A stretch of DNA of 64,000 nt from positions 1,116,001 to 1,180,000 of the forward strand of contig QUOL01000008.1 of the NCBI GenBank assembly GCA_009761415.1. Direction: 5' to 3'. A model generated the notes under the pieces. That model was not told the origin of the DNA and made no database searches. It saw only the letters and a list, made by a program, of their open reading frames with translations. Below are positions 10,951 through 20,721 of the stretch, piece after piece (within the stretch, counting starts at the first letter, position 1; each line of letters begins with the position of its first letter). Origin of the DNA: Sarcomyxa edulis. Lineage: Eukaryota; Basidiomycota; Agaricomycetes; Agaricales; Mycenaceae. Made by a program: the position numbers and the translations under genes.

Positions 10951-13900
10951 ATGGCGACACTAACTCGTCCGAAAAATACATCTCAGACCGCCCATACATT
11001 ATCGTCGAATATACCTACTCCGTTTCCGAGGGAACGCCTTCTTCGAGCGGAACTTTTGCAAGCGCTCTCAACCGATGACTTTCAACCGAACCCGGCTCAA
11101 GCTGAAGCAGGCCCTTCGCGGATTGTGAAACAAGACGAGCAGCAAGCAGAGGCAGATGTCGACCTGAGCTCTAGTGATTCTGGTGCAGTGAGCGTGCCCG
11201 ATAATATTCAAACGATTTATGTGCTAAATTCCAGCGCAGCAGCATGAACTCTTGCCGTCAATAACCTACGTCCAGAACTCGTGTCTTATGACTCTAAACA
11301 ACCTACTTTCTGGCCCTTCGAAATGGCATCCTATCCTGCCAGACCGACGTCATTCCATGCCTTCGTCGCCCCAGTCATCGATGAATGCGCAGCCCGACTC
11401 CGTGCGGCCGTCATCTGCACTCCATACACTAGTTTCCAATCTACGAAGTCGAGATACAGGGGAGGTCATGGTTGAAGCACATCTATCTGGAAGCGACACT
11501 GAGTTAATAAGCGAACTCCGGGCCCGTGTCGAAGACCTATCTTATTCCCTGGAGTCCAACGATGCACAGCTCGCGCTATCTCTCGTATCCCTCCTCTCGC
11601 ATTTTCACAGACTATCTACCGTTCAATCCACGTCATCCGCACGCCGGAGACCCATCATGCGCGCACAGGCTTTGACGGCGGAGGATGCCATCCCACACGT
11701 AAATATGTTCGACACACTCAAGCGCCAGCTCAGCGATCTACAGATCGAACGACTTTCTTCCCAGACAGACGGTATAGAACCAGGCTCCCATCCTGCTTTG
11801 GCTGTGGAAACGGCGCTGTTATGGTCCCGAATAGACGAAGACCTTGATAGAGTGGTTTCCATGTGTAAAGAACGGACGGAATGTCTTCCGCGGTTTCCCA
11901 TGGCTTCTGATCATCTCCCTCCACAATACGATGCTTCCGATTATCATTTTGATACTCCCCCAGAATACGAATATGGTGGCCGGTCGTCAATTGATGATTC
12001 GAAGACGCGGCATGGCCACTCACCTAGCGCTACCACGAACGTAAACGAGAAAATGAGATTAGACCTAGAGGCAGTCACCATGGCCATTGATAGACTCTAT
12101 ATGGTTGCACCCCAGCTCCACAATCAACGCGTCGAATTGAAGTCTACGAAACTCGAACAGATGGAGAAAGCCAGACGCGCCGGAGGACAGCAATCCAGCA
12201 GCACATCATCATCGCGCTCGGCCATCGTACCTGGACAGCAGACTGAATCTGATGTCCGGGAGTTGGAGAACATCATGATTCTTCTGGACAAGGCGTCTGA
12301 GCGGAAGTTGTCTTCTCAATCAGTCACGATTCAAGGAGGTATGGAGACGCGTCTGGAGAAGGCCCGTCTGCGAGACATTGCAAAGGTATACCCAACAGTT
12401 GATGCAATGTAATCATTCTTTGGCTGATCAATCCTTTAGCGAGACGCGTTCGTGGAGCATCTGGTCCAGCATTCAGATGCTGGACGTTTCCATGGGCAGG
12501 ACGCGATATTACATCCTAGGATCAAAGATCCAGAAGCCCTGCTCTCTCTTCCAGAATTTATTCGCGAGTCAGTGCCGAATTCTGTGCGGACGGAGGATCC
12601 ACGCGCCCTGTTAACCCTCCCCGAGTTCGTCAAAGAGCTACCCCCTCCTCATATCATTCATGCCCAAGTTCCTACGGTCTCGCGGCTAAAATCTCAGTCA
12701 AAGTCTCATCGCCATCGGAGCATGTCTGCTCCTACATTATCGTGGCTTCGGCCTCGTTCTGCCGGTCTCACCGCTGAGACGAGGCTACAGTCGTCCTCTT
12801 CAGCACCAGCATCGCAAGGTGAGTTGCATGCTGCATCATGACTATGCGGTAATTTACATGTATTCATAGTGAATTTCGAGGTCTCTTACATTGCCGAATA
12901 CCACGAAAATCTGCATCACATACTAGTCTTTTTAATGGTCACGGGAGCTACCCCCGGAGTGGACCTCGAGGCGGAAGTTTTACCGTCGTCTCCAGATAGT
13001 ACGGAAGCAGAACGACTCATTGTCAGAAGTGGATTTCATAGCTCGTTACCTCTCCTTCTACCTGCACGTACTACTGCCGGGAAGAAGGAAATCAGAGTCC
13101 AAAGTGGGCACTATGAAATCAAGCTCCCGACATCGCCGACGGCTACGCCTTCGGAAGACCCTCTTCCTCTATTAGATGCATCTCAACTGTCCGCGTCAAA
13201 TCCCACATCATTCATATGTGCATCGTGCTCGCTGCCTCTCGTACAGTCATCATTGCTCGCCGACTACCGGGATCTACCTTCGGAGCATTGGGAAGAGCTT
13301 GTTGATGCGTGGATGTGTCATACGGACCAGACTCTACACGATCAAGTCGCCAAGCATGGCCGCGGATTCTGGCCAAGTACTGGCCAGGCATTGGTCGGTG
13401 GAAGCTATATACTGTTCGAGGAATCGTCAATGGCCAAGATCAACATATGTCCCGCGGATACGACCAAGGTATGCATTTCCGTCCAATCTCGTTATCTTTT
13501 GTCTTGCATACGTTCGGACGACTAAGAAGACCAGCGTTGGAGTCCTACCGACGGTCGTATGCCTCGTGGAGCAAACCTTTCTACCATTATCGTCTCTCAA
13601 AGGAAGAAGCCCTCGATGGTTTTTTCTGTTACGAGTATGGTCAATGTGTGAATCGGTTATTCTGCGATCGCTGCGACTTTACTGGTTGATACAAAGCGTC
13701 CTAGATCAACGGCGCTTGCGCTTAGTTACTCGTTTAAACAACTCCCCTGTTACAGAGGTTCACGTCTCGGGAGCTACACTTGAGGACACATACTTGTTCT
13801 TTTTCATTGTTATGTTACTTCTAACTTCAGAAAGTGATTAACTGATCTAGCTCTATCCGTATAGAATGGTGAAGATTGGCGACTGGTCCGCTGTCTATGC

Positions 13901-14623
13901 GGTGCCGTAGTGGGTCGGTGTCAGGAACACTTCGTAGCGGACGGCGTCAACCCGACTGTGTATAGATTACTCAAGTACGCGATTCGTCCTGTCAGCCCCA
14001 CTACAGAGTTAGTCCTTTCTGCTACGCTGCCCGGATGAGATTCCTCGAGATTCTAACCGTGAGAAATTTGAACAGACCGTCCAGAGTACCATTATCGGCT
14101 TTCATAGTCGAAGACATGACAGAATTTGTTCAAGCCCATGCGACTTACCGATTCATCATTCTCGATGAAGAGGAAGAGCGTCCACGACTACTGGTAAGCT
14201 TTCCTCGCGCTTGTCTCGAGAAATCTTCTGACGTGTACGTTCACGATCAGATATGGCTCTTCAAACCCAGTATCCGTATAGCGTACATGACCCGAAGACA
14301 CTTTGCCATTCCGAGGAGCGCATCGATGCACGCCGCAAAAGTTTTATATAAGATCATTGGTCCATCAACAGTACCTGCTGATATTGAAACGTGAGTCTAT
14401 AGGACCAAAATAATCATATATCCTAGATCACTAATATTCTTCCTGCTCCCTTCCCTTCAGACTTGTGAACCGGTATCCTGGATTTCCTCAAGCCGAACAC
14501 CTATTCTACCCGATGGACATATGCAGACGGCTGGCCGTTCTGCTCAAGGAAAGCAATTCTTCGTATCCGGAAAGTATGCGCATTATGACAGGTTTGGATG
14601 TTGGCTGGCTCCATCGTGCTTAG
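10951..14623 (+). CDS. HECT-like E3 ubiquitin ligase of the UBE3D/Ipa1 family, long N-terminal extension
   Basis: Eight exons (10951-11220, 11276-12385, 12440-12818, 12870-13468, 13865-14007, 14076-14193, 14251-14390, 14461-14623) join in phase to about 973 aa. The C-terminal 400 residues fit the E2-binding HECT_2 family (human UBE3D, yeast Ipa1): SFICASCSLPLV, then LPSEHWEELVDAWMCH, GGSYILFEES, WRLVRCLCGAVVGR and a terminal block ending MTGLDVGWLHRA. The Cys pairs are visible. The first about 560 residues are Ser/Pro-rich with helical stretches, have no known domain, and are not in the human protein. UBE3D binds UbcH10 and Ipa1 acts on mRNA 3'-end processing factors; which applies here is unknown. 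Intron 4 is 396 nt, far longer than its neighbours. The N-terminal part could be a separate gene, but all junctions are in phase. Confidence 0.7.
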
Positions 14624-15431
14624 AAAGGGATAGAAAGCTTCGAGTTAGCTGACATTTACTTACATATTTATTGTAATACCTCACCCCTTCTTGACCCTCA
14701 CATCTTCCGTGCCTGACATGAACCTTTTTCTTGTATAAATCTGCTTTCTACTCTACTTGCTCACTTTGAATGCATCTACCAACCAATTGGATTATCTTTG
14801 TTAATAATGCTCTCTCTTACTCTGCTGCAGCTACATCAGAACAAAGTATATATGCAGAGAACTTGAATCTACTGAATTTTAAAACATGTAAAATATCTGA
14901 ATAAATACTATTCACTGTTGCCCAGGACAGTAAAATTGCAACGAACATGCCAGTAGTGATGTCAAATCATTCAGGATGAAGAGAAGAGACTCGAGCTGCG
15001 GAAGAGCATTGCTGTCACAATGTATATTTCACATGACTTTTCCTTGTCTTACGAGGCCAATCGGGGCTAAGCTAAGTGGAGTCGACCGCAATCGACTCAA
15101 TCGAGAGAGCAAGCCTGAGAGCAAAGGAAGCCCCAGGACCAGGGTGTGAGCAAATAAGTCTATGTTCGGAAGAAGATGAGGGCTGGAATTCGGAAAATCC
15201 AGAAGGTTTCGGGACTGCGACTAGTACTTGTGACGATAATGAAAAATGACGGGTCAAGAAACAGTGTCCGGATAGATCCACAAACTTCGAAAAGACAAAG
15301 AAGACCTCCCACCAAGCATTAATCCAATAGATGTTGATGGAATTCTTGAGGATTGTTCCAATAACCATACACAGAATAGACCGAGACATGATGTATGCAT
15401 ATAGCCCCTCCTCTGCCATGATAAATCTCTT
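14624..15431. other. AT-rich intergenic between convergent genes
   Basis: This separates the stop of the UBE3D-like gene (+) from the stop of the P450 (-). It is AT-rich around 14640-14950, and no gene or RNA was recognised. The minus-strand open frame 15072-15419 has no family features. Confidence 0.6.
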
Positions 15432-16468
15432 TCACTCTGCAATCTCGACTCTCAAAGGCAGCCGCTGAATCCCATTACTGACCGGAATGACCGTAACAGC
15501 GAGACTCTGCCGCGTGATAACGTCTTCTGGAAGGGCGAACGTGAATTTTCTAACAAGTTCTGCAACGATCACTTGAATCTCCGTGAGCCTGTTAGAGAGC
15601 AAGGGCTAGTTAGACTTGATTGCAAAGAGAGAGAGAGAGTCGTGTCTTACGCAAACCGCCATCTATGGTATCAATGACAAATATATAAGCACGCGGCAAG
15701 ATATGCTGGACATTATGATAAATAGAAGGCTCACCCTATGCATGCCCGAGGACCTCCAAGGAATGAGAGACTAGAACGATGCATACGCATAAATAAAAGA
15801 GGGGAAGAATGACCAGGGATGCGTACAGGGTTCCATAAGGGCCAAGGGCCTTCCCGCCGACATGCTCACCTGTAAGCCAGCGTGAGGGTTTGAATTCGTC
15901 CGCATCAGAGCCCCACACTGCTGGTAGTCTGCGAATTAAATGAGCACGTCACCGTCTCGATCAGAACCCCTTGAAGAACATACTTATGGTAAGAAGCGAT
16001 GGCCATTATAATGAATTGTCCTTTCTTGATTGGCAGCTCTGTTATTCGTTCCCCATCCGTGGTAATGATGGGTTGAGAGAGCGGTACGACTGTATCTTTC
16101 TCTGCAACGCGTTCGGACAAAGGTAACGGTGCGTATAGGCGGAGACCTTCCTGGAGAATGAAAAGGAAAGAATTAGGGTGAGCGGAATTATTTAAATGAT
16201 TTCACGACAGCGGAAACCTTTACTTTGATAAATGCGTTCATATAAGTCATCGTCTCATAATGAGCATATCCGAGTTCTCGATTCGTTGAATAAGCCTCGC
16301 GAATCTCTGCACGAATTTTATCCTGGCATGCTGGGCTTTTGGCTAGCTCATACAAGATCCACGCGATTGTATTGGCCTGATAATGATGATCAGAGACTCC
16401 CAAATGAACAAGCTAACGAGATTGCATCGATATGCATACCGCGGTTTCCTGTCCCGCTAACATCACTG

Positions 16469-16483
16469 TCGAAATTTGATCTT
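16469..16483. repeat. Target-site duplication of the LINE, 3' copy
   Basis: TCGAAATTTGATCTT on the + strand, identical to 22736-22750. The last two T bases merge with the poly(A) tail, so the duplication is 13-15 bp. Confidence 0.9.
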
Positions 16484-16506
16484 TTTTTTTTTTTTTTTTT
16501 TTTTTT
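16482..16506 (-). repeat. Poly(A) tail of the LINE
   Basis: Twenty-five consecutive T on the + strand, equal to the 3' poly(A) of the minus-strand element, directly abutting the target-site duplication. Confidence 0.95.
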
Positions 16507-16752
16507 AATTCTTCGTTTATTCTCCTGTGGGGCGAACCCTATGGTAGAGAAATACATGCGGTAAACTAACTTCATATATGAGTAATGTCCATTAGTAGGC
16601 CTAACTCGAGCAAGAGCTTTTGAGTAACGCAGAGCGTCACTCGAAGCGGAGAGGTCCGCATAAAATATAGTGTGTTAACAGCTGTGAAATAGAGTAATGA
16701 GAGCGAAAGGAAAGGCAAGAGAATGAGAAAAAGAAAATCGGAGATCCAACAT

Positions 16753-19700
16753 CTACGCCTCGTCATCTGAATCTATCGGAGTCACGTCCCCGAACACAGT
16801 TCTCAACCGTCCTGACCGAGCAATGAATCGGAAGAGATCCTTGACTGTCTCTGGAGTGGACAAAAGGCTCGAAATCTGCCGGGCTTTGGATCCCCCAGCT
16901 CGGAAAAGCTCGCGTCGCGCGTTCTGATGTGCAGGGCATCGCATTAGGTAGTGATATACTGTCTCGGTAGTTTGTCGACAACACGGGCATGTGGGGGAGT
17001 CAGCCTTCCCAATTCGATGTAGATGCTTATTGAGGGGAACATGGCCAGTCCGGAGCTGGATGAGGATACTAGCGTGTTTTCGGGACAGCGGTGCCACGAA
17101 AGCCTTGAATTTGGACGATGGAAGGGATGGATCGATACGCTGCATAGCGGGATGTCGGGGCGAAGCCTCCCATATTTTCTTAGCTGCCGATTTCAGTTTC
17201 CTTCGGTAAGCCTGCTTGAGCGCCGATTTGCTGTAAGGGAGCGACCGTCGCAGTGGAGCGGGGAGATGTTGCATTGCACTAGAGCCTTCCTGGGCTGCCT
17301 TCTTTGCTTCCTCGTCTGCCCTCTCATTCCCAGCAATGTCGATGTGACCCGGGGTCCAGCGAGCTAATAAGAAGATGTCGGGATGCTGGCGAGTCACCAT
17401 AGCTAGACGTTTGTGGAAGAGATCCCATATATGGTGTGATGGAGTAGGTCGCCTGTTGCAAGTCGCCAAAATCGCCGCCTGATTGTCAATGCCCATAGAA
17501 ACCTCGGTCACCTCCCGTTCCTTCCGCAACAGCTCCAATCCCAAAACCATCCCTACACCTTCACCTTCAAACACAGTGTGATGCTTTGTCGACCCTAACT
17601 GATACCGCAATGTCCTTTTTACCCGTCCCCCCCGGTACAAAACCGCAGCCGCTCCGACCTTTCCTTCGATCCCCGACCCATCCGAATACACCTGAATGTC
17701 GTTCTGATCCTGACTATCCTCCTCCTCTGCATGCTTTGCGGTTGGAGCAATCCGAATGGCGACCTCTGGATTCCAACGCGTATCCTGTCGCACTGCCTCG
17801 ATTGTTTCTATGAGCTTGGGTTTTATCTTGAAGGATGCCATCAGGTCATGTAGCGGTGTTGGATGTCTCTTCACATTACGTAGTGCCGCGTTGAGGACAG
17901 GTTTGTGGAGGGGGTGAGTGGTGGGGAGAGTTGCAAGTCGTAGGGCAGATCGCTGTCGATGTTGGTCAACAAGAAGGTGGAAAGGAAGGAGGTCTGTGTG
18001 AGCATCGAGAACGTCTGTCGCGGTACTTCGCATAGCCCCAGTAATCTGTAGTGCTGCTCGTCGTTGTATCCCGGCCAATTTATTGAGGTTTGCCCTCCCC
18101 GCTCTCAGTGCACTCTGCTTGCGTTTACCACGCCTCCCTGGTGTCAAAAATATATCCGCCGCATACAACATCCTGGGGACCGCAATACTGAGGTAGAGTC
18201 TGCGAACATGTTTGGAAGCGACACCCCGGGAAGGTTTGGAGAGACGAGCAAACTGTATGAGCCAATCCTGGCCCTTAGCTAAAGCCGCAGCACTCTGCTC
18301 CTTCCAGCGTAGAGCTCGGTCAATGTGCACCCCCAAAAACTTAACACACTCTCGAGACTCAATCCGATGAGCCCCAAGTATCAGTGCCTTCCGAGGAGTA
18401 GGAATTCGTCGTCGTGGGAGGAAGGGGTGGGGAACCAAAGTTCTAGCGGCATCGAGGAGCTGATATTTCTCAATGCCAAAGCTGCAGTTGTGGTCGAGTG
18501 CCCATTGGTCAATACCGTTCGGCCGCGTCACCATTGAACGGAGCTTGTTATGCGTTTCCGAGAAAGTAGGTGCTGTTGCGATAGCGCCACAATCGTCGAT
18601 AAAAAGGGTAGCACTCTCCCCACTGGTCTTGACGGGGATGTCAAGGAGATCTGCGTTGTAAATGTCGTAGTCAATGGGGGACTTCGGGTCGCCCTGGTCC
18701 AAACCGTTATCAATCTCGAACTCGTCGGAGTGAAAATCGTCAAAGCGTAACCGCGTTTTGCGTCCCGTCAGGCGTCGTAGCATCCACTCAGTGTGCTCCA
18801 CCGGAATACCCCTCCTCCTCATATTGTGCACCAGTCGGTCAATCACGGTACTGGGAAATGCACCCTTAACATCCAAAAGTAGCACTGAAGCCACCTCCCC
18901 CCTTCGCCAAGCATCTTTGATGGTTTTCACCATGAGGTGAATCGAGTCCGTGGTCGCTCGTCCCGGTCTGCCTCCGAAGTGATTTGCAGGTAGAACATTG
19001 TGTTTCTCACACATAACCATCAACTCCTCCGCTTTACACCCATTCAGCGTCCTCGCAAAACCTGCTGCCAACACCACGGGCCTCCATGCACCCGGTGCAC
19101 TGTAATCCCCCTTGCCAGGCTTGCGCAACACGACTGTCTCGGTAACCTTCCAATCCTCTGGATACACCTTCAAAACATCCGTCGCACGGAAAATGGGACC
19201 GAGATATGGTACTAAAAGGTCTCGGCAATGGACAATGACTGAGTTGGGAACAGAACCAGGACGGGAAGCTTTGTACGGTTTCATCTTGCCAATGACACGG
19301 TGAATCTGTTCGTCGGAAACCAGAGCATGGGCCCATTTCGGGGGGGGATATGTAAAATTGGGGTCGACAGTCGAAAGAATGGGCTTGGGTGGGAAGAAGG
19401 CTTCGAAAAAGATTCTCCCTTTGCCCTCGTTGTCAGCAGCCTCTCGAGTCACCGCCTTTGTGACCGGATCCTTGACTTGGAGCGTAGGGACTCGTGATCG
19501 CCCGCCATCTGAAGCAGGCCCCGTCACCAACCGGCTTGCCGTCCAGAGACTCGAGTCATCGAGATTCTCCAACCACTCTGTCCAATGGTCTGTTTTCGCT
19601 GTCTTTATCCGTTCTGAGTAGTCATTACGGGCGCGGCGAAAGTCCTCGTGAACGGGATGCTGGAGATTCAGCCGTTGACGATATGATTTCCGTGAGAGCT

Positions 19701-20721
19701 TTTGAGTAGCTGCCTTCGCCTGCGCAAGCTCCTTGGACCACCAGCGTTTAGAGTATGGGCATGGTACGGATACTGGAACGACCTCAGCGATAACAGCCAG
19801 CACTGTTTCATTGAGAGACTGGAGTGCATCGTGGAACTGCGCTACCGTCGTGATTTCATTGGGAGGAGGGATGTTGGTCAAAGCAGTTTCAAGTGTTATG
19901 AGGAAAGTGGGCCAGTCGGTCTGACGGAAATTTAGACGAGGCTGTAAGTCGCTGAAAATCGGTGCGATGTCGAAGACGGTGAGAATCGGCATGTGGTCGG
20001 TTTTCTGTGGGCGTTGCATTGGGTCTGTATCGCAAGAGACTAAACGGTCGAGGAGAGACGAAGAGCAGAAGACGTTGTCGACTCGGGTGTAATTCTTCGT
20101 AGCGGTGGACTCAAGGGTGGGTATATCTTTCGGCAGAGCCATCTTCATGTTGTGACGCGCGATCAGGTTGAGGAGAGGCTGGGTGGCGTCGAGATTGGCA
20201 TTGGTAAAGAGGTGGCTGTTGCGTTCCTCGTCCCACAAAGGGTGGTGTCTATTAAAGTCGCCGATCCATATAAAATGAAGCGGACCATCGGGGCGTTGTC
20301 GAGCCAACTCTTCGCGCATATATTGCTTCAAAACGGTGAGGCTGTCATTATGGGTGCAGTCATTGTAGATGTTGATGATGCAAATGGTGCCAAAAGTTCC
20401 TCGGAGCTCAATACCTGTCACATCTGAAGATGGAAGAGAGATAGAGTTCCACGAGTTACTAGAAAGGCGGGTGTTGACCAGAATTATAGAACGGGTTGAT
20501 TTCGGGTTGTCGAGATGACCAGGGGGGTATACGGGGGTCCAATAACCATTCGCGCGAGTTCGACCGAGGTGATCAACATGCGGTTCTTGCAAAACGGCGA
20601 TATCATACTTTTCAGGATTCAGCGACTGCAAAAAGTCAAGCTGCCCCTCCAGGGAGCGGTTGAGGTTTTGCTGCCAGATGCGCAGCATTGGCAAAGCGTC
20701 GGGTTCAGGTGTATCAGACAT
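16753..20721 (-). CDS. LINE ORF2: endonuclease / reverse transcriptase / RNase H
   Basis: A 1322-residue uninterrupted ORF. The N-terminal APE-type endonuclease has RIWQQNLNRS, VLQEPHVD (catalytic Glu), WIGDFNRHHPLWDE (about residue 155) and TDHMPI (about 245). The reverse transcriptase carries LLLDVKGAFPS, LDQGDPKSPIDYDIY and the active-site box FIDD (about 707), an F-for-Y variant of YxDD common in this group. RNase H starts at QVYSDGSG (about 1010), with WTPGHIDIAGNERADEEA downstream supplying the later acidic residues. The C-terminus has HLHRIGKADSPTCPCC...ETVYHYLMRCPAH (about 1230-1265), the Cys/His motif of Tad/I-type LINEs. The enzyme nicks target DNA and primes reverse transcription of its own RNA. 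The start codon overlaps the ORF1 stop by 8 nt. Confidence 0.95.
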   Translation of the reverse strand: MSDTPEPDALPMLRIWQQNLNRSLEGQLDFLQSLNPEKYDIAVLQEPHVDHLGRTRANGYWTPVYPPGHLDNPKSTRSIILVNTRLSSNSWNSISLPSSDVTGIELRGTFGTICIINIYNDCTHNDSLTVLKQYMREELARQRPDGPLHFIWIGDFNRHHPLWDEERNSHLFTNANLDATQPLLNLIARHNMKMALPKDIPTLESTATKNYTRVDNVFCSSSLLDRLVSCDTDPMQRPQKTDHMPILTVFDIAPIFSDLQPRLNFRQTDWPTFLITLETALTNIPPPNEITTVAQFHDALQSLNETVLAVIAEVVPVSVPCPYSKRWWSKELAQAKAATQKLSRKSYRQRLNLQHPVHEDFRRARNDYSERIKTAKTDHWTEWLENLDDSSLWTASRLVTGPASDGGRSRVPTLQVKDPVTKAVTREAADNEGKGRIFFEAFFPPKPILSTVDPNFTYPPPKWAHALVSDEQIHRVIGKMKPYKASRPGSVPNSVIVHCRDLLVPYLGPIFRATDVLKVYPEDWKVTETVVLRKPGKGDYSAPGAWRPVVLAAGFARTLNGCKAEELMVMCEKHNVLPANHFGGRPGRATTDSIHLMVKTIKDAWRRGEVASVLLLDVKGAFPSTVIDRLVHNMRRRGIPVEHTEWMLRRLTGRKTRLRFDDFHSDEFEIDNGLDQGDPKSPIDYDIYNADLLDIPVKTSGESATLFIDDCGAIATAPTFSETHNKLRSMVTRPNGIDQWALDHNCSFGIEKYQLLDAARTLVPHPFLPRRRIPTPRKALILGAHRIESRECVKFLGVHIDRALRWKEQSAAALAKGQDWLIQFARLSKPSRGVASKHVRRLYLSIAVPRMLYAADIFLTPGRRGKRKQSALRAGRANLNKLAGIQRRAALQITGAMRSTATDVLDAHTDLLPFHLLVDQHRQRSALRLATLPTTHPLHKPVLNAALRNVKRHPTPLHDLMASFKIKPKLIETIEAVRQDTRWNPEVAIRIAPTAKHAEEEDSQDQNDIQVYSDGSGIEGKVGAAAVLYRGGRVKRTLRYQLGSTKHHTVFEGEGVGMVLGLELLRKEREVTEVSMGIDNQAAILATCNRRPTPSHHIWDLFHKRLAMVTRQHPDIFLLARWTPGHIDIAGNERADEEAKKAAQEGSSAMQHLPAPLRRSLPYSKSALKQAYRRKLKSAAKKIWEASPRHPAMQRIDPSLPSSKFKAFVAPLSRKHASILIQLRTGHVPLNKHLHRIGKADSPTCPCCRQTTETVYHYLMRCPAHQNARRELFRAGGSKARQISSLLSTPETVKDLFRFIARSGRLRTVFGDVTPIDSDDEA

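Noticed and set aside
13176..13841. 221-codon + ORF overlapping the UBE3D-like gene
   Set aside because: Out of frame with the conserved LPSEHWEELVDAWMCH exon and without any recognisable domain.
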